23,270 bases of DNA from JBJHBY01 sp050485745 (GCA_050485745.1 JBJHBY010000018.1:1-23270); one strand, 5' to 3'; positions 1 through 8,053 are shown, numbered from the stretch's first letter. Translations and numbers: made by a program. The notes: generated by a model from the letters alone, not told the origin.

Positions 1-1
1 G

Positions 2-952
2 CTGATCTGGCAGGCGATGAACATGCTGGTGGACATGAGCGCCGGCCAGTTCGTCGCCTACATCACCGTGGCCATGTTGCTGCCCAAGCCGATCCGTGAA
101 CTCAGTGAGGTCAACAGCACCATCCAGAAGGGCCTGGCCGGTGCCGAGGACGTGTTTGCCTTCATCGATAGCGAACGCGAACGCGATGCCGGCCACTACA
201 CCGCTGAGCGGGTGCGCGGACAGATCGATTTTCGCAACGTCACCTTTGCCTATCAGGCGGGTGCGGAGCCGGTGCTCAAGGACGTCAGTTTCAGCATCGA
301 ACCCGGACAGACCATCGCCCTGGTGGGCCTGTCCGGCAGTGGCAAGTCTACGCTGGTGAGCCTTCTGTCGCGCTTCTATGAGCACGAAGAGGGACAGATC
401 CTGCTCGATGGCGTCGATGTCAACGACTACCAGCTGGCCAACCTGCGCAGCCACATCGGCCTGGTGACCCAGCAGGTGACCCTGTTCAATGATACGGTCA
501 GCAACAATATTGCCTACGGTGGCATGTCAGGTGCATCGCGTGAACAGGTCATGGCGGCCCTGCGTGATGCCCATGCCCTGGAGTTTGTAGAGCGTCTGCC
601 ACAGGGGCTGGATACGGTCATCGGTGAAGACGGGGTCATGCTGTCCGGCGGCCAGCGCCAGCGCCTGGCCATTGCCCGGGCCCTGCTCAAGGACGCTCCG
701 GTACTGATTCTCGACGAGGCCACCTCGGCCCTGGACAACCGCGCCGAGGCGCACATCCAGGCGGCACTGGAGCGGGTCATGCAGGGGCGCACCACCATCG
801 TCGTGGCGCATCGTCTCAGTACCATCGAGCGTGCCGACCTGATCCTGGTCATGGATGCCGGACGTATTGTCGAGCGCGGCAGTCATACGGAATTGCTGCA
901 GAGCGGTGGCCGCTACGCGGCGCTGTACCATCGCCAGTTCAGTGACGCCTGA
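2..952 (+). CDS. msbA: Lipid A export ATP-binding/permease MsbA, 3' part (5' end outside window)
   Basis: MsbA is an inner-membrane ABC half-transporter that works as a homodimer to flip lipid A-core from the cytoplasmic to the periplasmic leaflet. The reading frame is open from the window edge, so only the end of the last membrane helix, the linker and the whole nucleotide-binding domain are present. Visible ATPase motifs are Walker A (GLSGSGKST, about 326-352), the Q-loop (LVTQQ), the ABC signature (LSGGQRQR, about 641-664), Walker B with D-loop (LILDEATSALD, about 703-735) and the H-loop (VVAHRLS). The C-terminal segment with AHRLSTIE, then IVERGSH, matches MsbA better than other exporters. 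lpxK begins 9 bases after the stop, which is the classical msbA-lpxK arrangement and strongly supports the lipid A assignment. No ATPase motif is missing. Confidence 0.95.
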   Translation: MIWQAMNMLVDMSAGQFVAYITVAMLLPKPIRELSEVNSTIQKGLAGAEDVFAFIDSERERDAGHYTAERVRGQIDFRNVTFAYQAGAEPVLKDVSFSIEPGQTIALVGLSGSGKSTLVSLLSRFYEHEEGQILLDGVDVNDYQLANLRSHIGLVTQQVTLFNDTVSNNIAYGGMSGASREQVMAALRDAHALEFVERLPQGLDTVIGEDGVMLSGGQRQRLAIARALLKDAPVLILDEATSALDNRAEAHIQAALERVMQGRTTIVVAHRLSTIERADLILVMDAGRIVERGSHTELLQSGGRYAALYHRQFSDA

Positions 953-961
953 GGGCGACGC

Positions 962-1954
962 ATGATTCTCGCACGGCAGCTCGAGCGCGCCTGGTACCGG
1001 GGTTCGGTGTGGCTCTGGCTATTGTGGCCGCTGAGTGTGCTGTATCGCGCCGTGGTGTTCGCGCGGCGTCTCCTGGCGCGGCCCTGGCGCGCGCCGGTGC
1101 CGGTCGTGGTGGTCGGTAATATCAGTGTCGGTGGTACGGGCAAGACACCGGTGGTACTGGCTCTGGTGGAGCGGCTGCGCGCCCGGGGTTATCGCCCCGG
1201 CATCGCCAGCCGCGGCTATGGTGGGCGCGGCCCGTATCCGCTGCGTGTCGGCGAGGGCAGCGACGCGAGTGCCTGTGGGGATGAACCACTGATGCTGTGG
1301 CGGCGCAGCGGTGTTCCGCTGACCGTACATCCGCGTCGCGTCGCGGCGGTCGCGGACCTCGTCGCCCGGGGCTGTGATGTCGTGGTTTGCGATGATGGTC
1401 TGCAACACCTCGCCCTGGCCCGGGATCTGGCGATTGCCGTGGTTGATGGCGAGCGCGGTCTGGGCAACGGGCACTGCCTGCCCATGGGGCCGCTGCGCGA
1501 GCCGCCGGCATGCCTGCGCAGCGTGGACCTGGTGCTGGTCAACGGCGGTTCCTGGCAGCCGCCCACGGGCACATCGCTGCGCTTCGAGTTGCGCCCCGTG
1601 GAGCTGGTGAGTCTGACGGATGGCCGACGCCTGGCGCCCGGCGACTGGAGCGGGCCGCGCCGTGTGCATGCCCTGGCCGGCATCGGACACCCGCAGCGCT
1701 TTTTCGCGACCTTGCGCAGCCTCGGTTTCGATCCCGTGGAGCATGCCCTGCCGGACCACCAGCCGCTGACGCCCGCGCACCTGGCCTGTGTTGCAGGAGA
1801 AGCGCTGATCATGACGGAGAAGGACGCTGCGCGCCTGCCCGACGGCGCCTCCGGCGACCTCTGGTACCTGGCGGTCGACGCGGTCTGGCCGGAGGCCGAT
1901 TCAACCCTTCTTGACCAGGCCCTGCGCGGCCTTCGGGAGCCCTCTCAACGATGA
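962..1954 (+). CDS. lpxK: Tetraacyldisaccharide 4'-kinase LpxK
   Basis: LpxK phosphorylates the 4'-position of the tetraacyldisaccharide 1-phosphate to give lipid IVA, at the cytoplasmic face of the inner membrane. The 330-residue product has the usual length. It starts with an amphipathic/hydrophobic membrane-association segment (about residues 15-40), followed by the P-loop GGTGKT (57-62) in the family context VGNISVGGTGKTPVV. Further family motifs are SRGYGG, GDEPL, CDDGLQH and GNGHCLPMGPLRE. The ATG at 962 lies 9 bases after msbA and gives the expected N-terminus. The stop overlaps the kdsB start in ATGA, so the two genes are probably translationally coupled. The small Trm112/YcaR-like gene often found between lpxK and kdsB is not present here. 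Confidence 0.95.
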   Translation: MILARQLERAWYRGSVWLWLLWPLSVLYRAVVFARRLLARPWRAPVPVVVVGNISVGGTGKTPVVLALVERLRARGYRPGIASRGYGGRGPYPLRVGEGSDASACGDEPLMLWRRSGVPLTVHPRRVAAVADLVARGCDVVVCDDGLQHLALARDLAIAVVDGERGLGNGHCLPMGPLREPPACLRSVDLVLVNGGSWQPPTGTSLRFELRPVELVSLTDGRRLAPGDWSGPRRVHALAGIGHPQRFFATLRSLGFDPVEHALPDHQPLTPAHLACVAGEALIMTEKDAARLPDGASGDLWYLAVDAVWPEADSTLLDQALRGLREPSQR

Positions 1955-2709
1955 ACTACAGTGTTGTCATCCCCGCCCGCTTTGCCTCCACCCGCCTGCC
2001 CGGCAAGCCCCTGGCGGACATCGCCGGTCGCCCCATGATCCAGCATGTCTGGGAGCGCGCCCGGCAGAGCCGGGCAGCCCGGGTGGTGATTGCCACCGAC
2101 GACCGGCGCGTTTTCGAGGTGGCCGCCGGCTTTGGCGCCGAGGTGTGCATGACCGATCCGGGCCATGCCTCCGGCACCGATCGTCTGCAGGAGGTGGCCC
2201 GGCAGCTTGGCTTCGACGACGAGCATGTTCTGGTCAACGTACAGGGCGACGAACCCCTGTTGCCCCCCGCGGTGATCGACCAGGTTGCGGCAAACCTGCA
2301 GGCCTCGGGCCCGGCGCGCATGGCGACCCTGGTGGAACCGTTGCGCGACCCGGTGCAACTGCGCGACCCGAATGTGGTCAAGGTGGTATTCGACGAGCAG
2401 CATCTGGCACTGTATTTCAGCCGCGCACCCATCCCCTGGGACCGTGATGCCTTTGCGGGCGAGGCCTGGCCTGCACAACTCGGCGGGCTGTGGTGGCGCC
2501 ACATCGGTCTCTATGCGTATCGGGTGTCGCTGTTGCACGATTTCGTGCGTTGGCCGGCCGGTCGGCTGGAGCAGTTGGAGAAGCTGGAACAGTTGCGCGC
2601 CCTGGAGCAGGGTGTACGTATTCATGTCGCCGAAGCGGCGGAGCCGATTCCGGGTGGTGTCGACACGCCGGCGGACCTGGAGCGGGTGCGCGCCCTGCTC
2701 GCATCCTGA
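1951..2709 (+). CDS. kdsB: 3-deoxy-manno-octulosonate cytidylyltransferase (CMP-Kdo synthetase) KdsB
   Basis: KdsB activates Kdo with CTP to give CMP-Kdo, the donor used by the Kdo transferase that builds the inner core onto lipid IVA in the cytoplasm. The 252-residue product is full length. It shows the nucleotidyltransferase signature IPARFASTRLPGKPL (about 7-21), ATDD (49-52), HASGTDRLQ, the metal/nucleotide motif NVQGDEP (96-102), and YFSRAPIPWDRD further on. The ATG at 1951 overlaps the lpxK stop by 4 bases, which fixes the start. It follows LpxK in the pathway, so the order msbA-lpxK-kdsB puts consecutive LPS steps in one transcript. A 77-base gap follows before the next gene, and I see no terminator in it. 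Confidence 0.96.
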   Translation: MNYSVVIPARFASTRLPGKPLADIAGRPMIQHVWERARQSRAARVVIATDDRRVFEVAAGFGAEVCMTDPGHASGTDRLQEVARQLGFDDEHVLVNVQGDEPLLPPAVIDQVAANLQASGPARMATLVEPLRDPVQLRDPNVVKVVFDEQHLALYFSRAPIPWDRDAFAGEAWPAQLGGLWWRHIGLYAYRVSLLHDFVRWPAGRLEQLEKLEQLRALEQGVRIHVAEAAEPIPGGVDTPADLERVRALLAS

Positions 2710-2786
2710 ACGGACGCGTGCGCGGTTGGACTCCACCGCGGTTCGGCGTCAGTATGAACCTCTGATCACACGGGAGGGCAGGTAGC

Positions 2787-3740
2787 ATGGACAAGAACTG
2801 GCAAATGACGCGGCGGCAGCTGCTGCAGACGACGGCGCTGGCCGGTGGTGGGCTGGCTCTGGGCGGGGCGTTGCCCGCCCTGTCCGGGGCGGCGGATACG
2901 GCGCTGATCACCCGGCGCGTACCGGGTAGTGGCGAGGTGTTACCGGTCATCGGTGTCGGCACCAACAACTACGGTGTCAGTGCGGCAGAGGACATCGCCG
3001 CCCGGCGAGAGGTGCTGGAAGCCCTGTCGCAGCTGGCCAACAGTGTGGTCGATACCGCCAATGTGTACGGTGAGTCGGAGGTGGTGATCGGCAATATCCT
3101 GCGCGACACCGGCATTCGCGAGCGTCTGTTCATCGCCACGAAGACACCCATGCGCGGTGACTTCAGCCAGGCCGAGGCAATGGTGCAGTGGTCCTTCGAG
3201 CGGCTGCAGGTTGAAACCATCGACCTGATGATGGTGCACAACCTGGCCGGTCTTGAAGAGCTGATGCCGGCCATCCTGCGTGCAAAGGAAGCGGGGCGAG
3301 TGCGCTACGTGGGCATGAGCACCTCCACCGACGAACAGTATCCGGCGATCATGGCGGCGATGCGACGCTACCCGCTGGACTTCCTGCAGGTGGATTACTC
3401 CATCGACAACCGCAGCGCGGCACAGGAGGTACTGCCCCTGGCGCAGGAACGCGATATCGCGGTGATGATCAATACCCCCTTTGGCGGGCGTCGCCGCGCC
3501 GCCTCCCTGTTTGCCCGGGTGGCGGAGCAGCCGCTGCCGGACTTCGCCGCGGATATCGATGTGGCCAGCTGGGCGCAGTTGTTTCTCAAGTACGTGGTGT
3601 CACATCCCGCCACCACAGTGACCATTCCCGGGATGACGCGCCTGCGCCACCTCCGGGACAACCTCGGCGCGGGCCGCGGCCGCCTGCCCGATGCGGCGCT
3701 GCGGCGCGAGATCGAGCGCCACTGGGATGCACTCGACTGA
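2787..3740 (+). CDS. Tat-exported aldo/keto reductase family protein
   Basis: This is an aldo/keto reductase with an N-terminal twin-arginine signal. The n-region carries TRRQLLQ (residues 8-14), followed by a glycine/alanine-rich hydrophobic stretch to about residue 36, so export of a folded protein through Tat is predicted. The (beta/alpha)8 family's catalytic tetrad is recognisable as D89 and Y94 (VVDTANVYG), K119 (ATKT) and H151 (MMVHN). The C-terminal half ends with TIPGMTRLRHLRDN, as in related reductases. A GGGAGG ribosome binding site (2772-2777) lies 9 bases before the ATG and supports the start. The family normally uses cytoplasmic NAD(P)H, so the substrate and the source of reductant in the periplasm are unknown. 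Its position between kdsB and the phosphatase gene interrupts an otherwise common envelope gene order. The fold is secure; the specific function is not assignable. Confidence 0.85.
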   Translation: MDKNWQMTRRQLLQTTALAGGGLALGGALPALSGAADTALITRRVPGSGEVLPVIGVGTNNYGVSAAEDIAARREVLEALSQLANSVVDTANVYGESEVVIGNILRDTGIRERLFIATKTPMRGDFSQAEAMVQWSFERLQVETIDLMMVHNLAGLEELMPAILRAKEAGRVRYVGMSTSTDEQYPAIMAAMRRYPLDFLQVDYSIDNRSAAQEVLPLAQERDIAVMINTPFGGRRRAASLFARVAEQPLPDFAADIDVASWAQLFLKYVVSHPATTVTIPGMTRLRHLRDNLGAGRGRLPDAALRREIERHWDALD

Positions 3741-3822
3741 GCGTGCTGTTGTTCCCGATGTACGAGAAAACCGGGTGCGCAGGCCAGAACCCTGAATCCT
3801 GAACCGGAGCTGTAAGCCGACC

Positions 3823-4311
3823 ATGAACCCCGCCAGTGATATCGCCGTCCTGTTTGTCTGCCTGGGCAATATCTGCCGCTCCCCCACGGCTCATGGCGTG
3901 TTTCGCGAGCAGGTCCAGCGCGCGGGCCTGGGAGAGCGGGTGCGTATCGACTCCGCCGGTACCGGAGACTGGCACATTGGTCACCCGCCGGATCGCCGCA
4001 CCCTGGCCTGCGCCCAGCAGCGAGGCTACGACTTCACGGACCTGCGTGCCCGACAGGTCGAGCCGGTGGACTTCGAGCACTTTCACTATGTGCTGGCGAT
4101 GGACCAGCAGAACCTCGCAGACCTGCGTGCCCTGCGCCGCGGCCGGGGCGTCGAGCCGCGTCTGTTCCTCGAGTATGCCAGCGTCGCACCGATGCTGGAG
4201 GTGCCGGACCCCTACCACGGTGGTGCGGACGGGTTCGAGCAGGTGCTGGACCTGGTGGAGGATGCCTGCGCGGGACTGTTGCGCCACCTGCGTGAGCAGC
4301 ATCGGTTGTGA
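3823..4311 (+). CDS. Low-molecular-weight protein-tyrosine-phosphatase
   Basis: A 162-residue cytoplasmic phosphatase of the low-molecular-weight family, which hydrolyses phosphotyrosine through a cysteinyl-phosphate intermediate. The P-loop CLGNICRS contains the nucleophile C13 and R19 (CX5R) near the N-terminus. The general acid lies in the VPDPYHGG loop (D129, Y131). In Pseudomonas a homologue also sits between kdsB and murB, so the neighbourhood is conserved apart from the reductase just upstream. Some family members regulate exopolysaccharide export kinases (Wzb, EpsP types), but no kinase is present here to support that role. The ATG at 3823 is the only start that places the P-loop correctly. 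The upstream ribosome binding site (GGAG, about 13 bases away) is poorly spaced. The last four bases overlap the GTG of murB. Confidence 0.93.
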   Translation: MNPASDIAVLFVCLGNICRSPTAHGVFREQVQRAGLGERVRIDSAGTGDWHIGHPPDRRTLACAQQRGYDFTDLRARQVEPVDFEHFHYVLAMDQQNLADLRALRRGRGVEPRLFLEYASVAPMLEVPDPYHGGADGFEQVLDLVEDACAGLLRHLREQHRL

Positions 4312-5348
4312 GCGTCGATGCTCCGGCGTTCCAGGTGGACGCCAGCCTGCTCGACTGGAATACCCTGCGTCTGCCGGCCCGGGCACGCTACGCGCAGACC
4401 GTGGCCAGCGAGGCCGAGCTGGTCGCCGCCAGTGACTGGGCGCAAGCACAGGGCCTGCCCTTGCTGCCCCTGGGTCAGGGCAGCAATGTGGTCATGGCCG
4501 GAGACTTTCCCGGTGTGGTGGTGCGTCTGGCCTTGCCGGGTATCGACGCTACCCAGCGGGGCGAGGAGGTTCTGCTGGACGTCGGTGCGGGCGAATCCTG
4601 GCATGGGCTGGTGCAGCATTGCCTGCAGCGCGGCTGGCATGGTCTGGAGAACCTGACCCTGATTCCCGGCCTCGCGGGCGCTGCACCGGTGCAGAACATC
4701 GGTGCCTATGGGGTGGAGTTGAGCCGTTTTCTCGTCGCGGTGCGGGGCTGGGATCGCGTGGCGCGACGTTTTCGTGAGCTCGATACGGCGGACTGTGCTC
4801 TCGGTTACCGGGACAGCCTGTTCAAGCACGCACTGCGTGACCGTTTTATTATTACTCGCCTGCGCTTGCGCCTGAGCACACGCTTCGAGCCGGTGCTGGA
4901 CTACCCGGTCCTGGCCGAGGCCCTGGCGGAGGTTGCCAGGCCGGATGCCAGCGCGGTCGAGCACGCAGTACGCCGGATTCGCCAGAGCAAGCTGCCGGAT
5001 CCGGCAACCCTGCCCAATGCCGGCAGCCTGTTCAAGAACCCGGTGCTACCCCCCCAGGCCTTTATCGAACTGCGTGGCAGGCACCCGGACCTGCCCGGTT
5101 TTCCCCAGGGGGATGGTGTCAAGGTGCCTGCGGCCTGGCTACTGGAGCGGGCCGGCTGGAAGGGGCGGCGACAGGGCGGGGTGGGGATGCATGAACACCA
5201 GGCCCTGGTGCTGGTTCATTACGGTGGTGCCAGTGGCACCGAGGTTCTGGCCTTCATCGAGGCCATGCGCCGGGATATCGTGGCCCGTTTCGGGGTGACT
5301 CTGGATGTAGAGCCGCGGGTGTATGGCTGTGGGAGGGAGTCAGGGTGA
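4308..5348 (+). CDS. murB: UDP-N-acetylenolpyruvoylglucosamine reductase MurB
   Basis: MurB reduces UDP-GlcNAc-enolpyruvate to UDP-MurNAc with NADPH and FAD, the second committed step of peptidoglycan synthesis in the cytoplasm. The 346-residue product matches the type I (E. coli-like) enzyme. It has the FAD-binding motifs LGQGSNVV (55-62) and IPGLAGAAPVQNIGAYGVE (119-137). GYRDSLFK (166-173) is the type I tyrosine-loop region, and PNAGSLFKNP carries the proton-donor serine S240. HEHQALVLVHYG lies near the C-terminus. Translation starts at a GTG that overlaps the phosphatase stop (GTGA). The end overlaps the GTG of the AlkB-like gene in the same way. No insertion or missing catalytic residue is seen. 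Confidence 0.95.
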   Translation: MSVDAPAFQVDASLLDWNTLRLPARARYAQTVASEAELVAASDWAQAQGLPLLPLGQGSNVVMAGDFPGVVVRLALPGIDATQRGEEVLLDVGAGESWHGLVQHCLQRGWHGLENLTLIPGLAGAAPVQNIGAYGVELSRFLVAVRGWDRVARRFRELDTADCALGYRDSLFKHALRDRFIITRLRLRLSTRFEPVLDYPVLAEALAEVARPDASAVEHAVRRIRQSKLPDPATLPNAGSLFKNPVLPPQAFIELRGRHPDLPGFPQGDGVKVPAAWLLERAGWKGRRQGGVGMHEHQALVLVHYGGASGTEVLAFIEAMRRDIVARFGVTLDVEPRVYGCGRESG

Positions 5349-6016
5349 GCAGATCGGGGGAGTGCCCGGTGAACCCGTCCTCGTCTGAGCACTGGGGCGG
5401 GGCAGACGATCCGCCGGAGGTCATTGCCCTGCCCGACACCCGTCTGCTGTTGTGGCCGGATTTTCTGCCTGGACATGAAACGCTGTTCGAACAGCTGGCC
5501 ACGGAGGTGCACTGGCGCCAGGATCGCATTCGCGTCCACGGTCGCGAGCACGCCATCCCCCGGCTCAATGCCTGGTATGGCGACCCGGGCGCGCACTACA
5601 GCTATTCAGGTCTGGAATTGGCGCCGAACCCCTGGTTGCCGATGCTTGCGACCCTGCGCGAACGTCTGCAAGTGCTGCTGCAGCGCCCCTTCAACAGTGC
5701 GCTGCTGAACTGGTACCGCGATGGTGCCGATTGCATGGGCTGGCACAGCGACGACGAGCCTGAACTGGGGCCGGACCCGCTCATTGCCACAGTGAGCCTG
5801 GGTGCCCCGCGACGCTTCGCCCTGAAGCATCGCCAGCGGCGTGACCTGGCGACCTGGTCGGCCTACCTGCCGGGTGGTTCCCTGCTGGTGATGGACGCTG
5901 CCTGCCAGCGCTACTGGCGCCATGGCTTGCCGCGCACGCGTAAACCTGTTGCCGGGCGCATCAGCCTGACCTATCGCCACGTCGTGCCCAGGGCAGGAAC
6001 CGCAGGCATCACATAG
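5345..6016 (+). CDS. AlkB-like 2-oxoglutarate/Fe(II)-dependent dioxygenase
   Basis: A 223-residue member of the AlkB superfamily, which oxidatively demethylates N-alkylated bases in DNA or RNA. The iron ligands are visible as H134 and D136 in GWHSDDE, with the distal histidine H193 in WRHGLPRT. The 2-oxoglutarate arginine region RISLTYR (R205, R211) has the family's RX5R spacing. N-W-Y-R-D-G upstream of the HXD motif and GAPRRF after it resemble the ALKBH2/3-like branch more than classical E. coli AlkB. The start is uncertain. The GTG at 5345 overlaps murB, while a GTG at 5369 has a GGGGGA-type ribosome binding site 7 bases before it and would remove eight residues of unconserved N-terminus. 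The gene is the last of the plus-strand envelope run and converges with pdxJ, with only 14 bases between the stops. Confidence 0.88.
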   Translation: MSRSGECPVNPSSSEHWGGADDPPEVIALPDTRLLLWPDFLPGHETLFEQLATEVHWRQDRIRVHGREHAIPRLNAWYGDPGAHYSYSGLELAPNPWLPMLATLRERLQVLLQRPFNSALLNWYRDGADCMGWHSDDEPELGPDPLIATVSLGAPRRFALKHRQRRDLATWSAYLPGGSLLVMDAACQRYWRHGLPRTRKPVAGRISLTYRHVVPRAGTAGIT

Positions 6017-6030
6017 GCGGGTGTGGCGTT

Positions 6031-6810
6031 TCAGGGGATTCCGGCGCCCAGCTTGCCCAGGGCGCGCTGGTAGGCGTGTACTGCGTTGGCCAGGCCCAGG
6101 TCCAGGGCATCGACGGTGAAGGCATGGCCGATGGATACTTCCAATAGTGCAGGAATACTGGCGAAGCGGGGCAGGTTGTGCAGGTTGAGGTCATGCCCGG
6201 CGTTCAGGCCCAGGCCCAGCTCCGCGGCAACCTCCGCGGCGCGCAGATAACGCCGGAACTGCAGGTCTTCGTCGCTCCCCCCGAAGGCGGCTGCGTAGGG
6301 GCCGGTGTACAGCTCGACCCGCTCTACCCCAAGCTGCGCGGCCAGTGCCAGCTGTTCGGGATCCGGATCCATGAACAGGCTGACGCGAATGCCCAGATCC
6401 TGCAGTTCCGTCACGACCGGTCGCAGTTGCTCCGTCGTGTGGCGCAGGTCGAAACCGTGATCCGAGGTGAGCTGGCTGTCGCTGTCCGGGACCAGTGTGC
6501 ACTGCGCCGGGCGAATGGCTCTGACCAGCGGCATGAAACCGGGATAGTCCGCCACGTCATCGCGGCGGCTCGGCACTGCACCGGCGAAGGGGTTGCCCTC
6601 GATATTGAGCTCGACCTGCAGCATCTCCGCCAGTGCGTGACAGTCGCTGGCGCGAATATGGCGCTGATCCGGGCGCGGATGCACCGTAATGCCGTCAGCG
6701 CCGGCATCGATACAGCGCCGGGCATGCCCGGTGACACTGGGATAGTCGCCGGGCCGCGAATTGCGGATCAGTGCAATCTTGTTGAGGTTGATACTGAGGG
6801 CCGTGTTCAT
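6031..6810 (-). CDS. pdxJ: Pyridoxine 5'-phosphate synthase PdxJ (variant subgroup)
   Basis: PdxJ condenses 1-deoxyxylulose 5-phosphate with 3-amino-2-oxopropyl phosphate to give pyridoxine 5'-phosphate in DXP-dependent vitamin B6 synthesis. The 259-residue protein keeps the barrel active-site residues: H44 in ITVHPRPDQRHI, E71 in LNIEGNP, and H206 in NAGHDLNLHN. SLFMDPDPEQ and the IGHA segment are also present. The N-terminal strand reads INLNKIALIRNSR instead of the E. coli VNIDHIATLRNAR, and a loop of about 20 residues follows the E71 region. As I recall, this pattern resembles PdxJ proteins from Bacteroidetes more than enterobacterial PdxJ. The ATG overlaps the cyclophilin stop (ATGA), so the gene is expressed as the last gene of the minus-strand cluster. 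Its neighbours do not include the usual recO/acpS context. Confidence 0.88.
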   Translation of the reverse strand: MNTALSINLNKIALIRNSRPGDYPSVTGHARRCIDAGADGITVHPRPDQRHIRASDCHALAEMLQVELNIEGNPFAGAVPSRRDDVADYPGFMPLVRAIRPAQCTLVPDSDSQLTSDHGFDLRHTTEQLRPVVTELQDLGIRVSLFMDPDPEQLALAAQLGVERVELYTGPYAAAFGGSDEDLQFRRYLRAAEVAAELGLGLNAGHDLNLHNLPRFASIPALLEVSIGHAFTVDALDLGLANAVHAYQRALGKLGAGIP

Positions 6811-7400
6811 TGCAGCAGCCGTGCGCGTTCGATCAGCACCGGCTCCACTGGCAGGTGCTCGTGCTCGCCGTAGGCGCGCACCGGGACCAGGCTGATATCC
6901 CTGACCACATGCTGCCCCTCGATCACCTCGCCGAACACGGTATAGCCGAATTCACCGCGTAAAAAGTTCAGCCCCGGGTTGATGCGCACATTGATGAAAA
7001 ACTGGCTGGTGGCGCTGTGTGGGTCATCGGTGCGTGCCATGGCCACGGTCCAGCGATCGTTGCTGAGGCGGTGACTGGATTCGTTGAGGATGGGTTCGGC
7101 GGTGTCCTTCTGGCGCAGATCCGGGGTGAAGCCGCCGCCCTGGACCATGAAGTTGTGCACCACACGGTGGAAGATGGTGCCGTCGTAGAAGCCCGCGTTG
7201 ACGTAGGCGAGGAAGTTGTTGACGGTAATCGGGGCCTTGTCGGGAAACAGCTCCAGAGTGATATCGCCCAGGCTGGTTTCGAGCAGGACCCGGGGGCGCG
7301 GACTATCGGCGTTGGACGTGCCCACCATGACCAGGGTTACGAGGAAGGCACAGAGTAGCGTGAGGGGTGTTCGCAACATGGCGCGCATATTCAGGCCCAT
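6807..7400 (-). CDS. ppiA: Secreted cyclophilin-type peptidyl-prolyl isomerase (PpiA-like)
   Basis: A 197-residue cyclophilin that catalyses cis-trans isomerisation of prolyl bonds, predicted to act in the periplasm. The N-terminus has basic residues followed by a hydrophobic core (about 12-27) and a probable signal peptidase I site after SNA (residue 31). The catalytic core is visible in FYDGTIFHRVVHNFMVQGG (catalytic arginine in FHRV), and DPHSATSQFFINV follows later. The C-terminal part with YTVFGEVIEG is typical of the family. The annotated ATG overlaps the upstream ygiM-like gene by 10 bases. An internal ATG at 7388, just after that gene's stop, would shorten the n-region by four residues and is equally possible. 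The stop overlaps pdxJ. The gene lies in a cluster with other envelope proteins, consistent with a folding role. Confidence 0.9.
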   Translation of the reverse strand: MGLNMRAMLRTPLTLLCAFLVTLVMVGTSNADSPRPRVLLETSLGDITLELFPDKAPITVNNFLAYVNAGFYDGTIFHRVVHNFMVQGGGFTPDLRQKDTAEPILNESSHRLSNDRWTVAMARTDDPHSATSQFFINVRINPGLNFLRGEFGYTVFGEVIEGQHVVRDISLVPVRAYGEHEHLPVEPVLIERARLLQ

Positions 7401-8053
7401 TCCGATTTCTTGCGCGGCCGCAGGCGTGGCACCACCAGGGCGATCAGCACGCCGATGACCACGGCGATCGCGCCGTTGAGGAAAGCTTCGTTTTCCCTGG
7501 AGTTCTGCAGGCGCAGATTTTCGTTCTGCAGCAGCTCGGCCTGATTGCGCAGCATCTGGCTGCTCTCGCGCAGTTCCCGGTTCTCCCGCTCCATGCGCAG
7601 GGCATCCCCGGAGATACGCCGGATTTCATCCAGTTCGGTTTGCAGTCGACGGTTTTCCGCCTGCAGCTCCTGCAGGCTGTCAGCCGTACTGGCGCCTTCT
7701 GCGCGGAGGCTGCTCAGGTTGGCACCGAGTTCGCGGTTGGCCTCGCGCAGACGGTTCAGTTCACGATTGGCGCGGACCAGTTGTTCCCGTGCAACCGGCT
7801 GCTCGGTCAGCACCTGTTCCTCAATCCAGGCCTCAAGGCCATCACTGGTGCGTACCCGCGCCCAGCCATTGCCGTCCCGCTCCAGCAGGGTCAGGCGGGT
7901 GCCACTCGGGACACCGCGCACAATCCGGAATTCGTTGCCACCACCCGTGCGCAGGTAGGCCTGCAGCTGGTCGTGGATGTAGCGGGTATCCGCGGCGTGG
8001 ACCACCGTGGTGAAAGGAATCAGCAGCAGAATGAACAGTCGCTTCACAGTCAT
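7391..8053 (-). CDS. ygiM: YgiM-like SH3 domain/coiled-coil protein (TIGR04211 type)
   Basis: A 220-residue envelope protein of the YgiM/TIGR04211 family. A signal peptide (residues 1-20, cleavage after VHA) is followed by a bacterial SH3-like domain (about 24-84; TRYIHDQLQAYLRTG, then GWARVRTSDGLEAWI). A long coiled coil (about 85-188) rich in Arg/Glu/Leu heptads comes next, then one membrane helix (about 191-209) and a basic tail ending RKKSEW, close to the RKRKDRW tail of E. coli YgiM. The predicted topology is a periplasmic SH3 and coiled coil held by a C-terminal inner-membrane anchor. The open frame extends 66 residues further upstream, but that part is arginine-rich and would bury the signal peptide, so I take the ATG at 8053. 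The molecular role is not established; a link to cell-wall metabolism is plausible. Confidence 0.88.
   Translation of the reverse strand: MTVKRLFILLLIPFTTVVHAADTRYIHDQLQAYLRTGGGNEFRIVRGVPSGTRLTLLERDGNGWARVRTSDGLEAWIEEQVLTEQPVAREQLVRANRELNRLREANRELGANLSSLRAEGASTADSLQELQAENRRLQTELDEIRRISGDALRMERENRELRESSQMLRNQAELLQNENLRLQNSRENEAFLNGAIAVVIGVLIALVVPRLRPRKKSEWA

Noticed and set aside
3789..3806. Short tandem-like repeat (CCTGAA twice) before the phosphatase gene
   Set aside because: Two copies of a six-base word are not enough for a repeat element or a regulatory claim.
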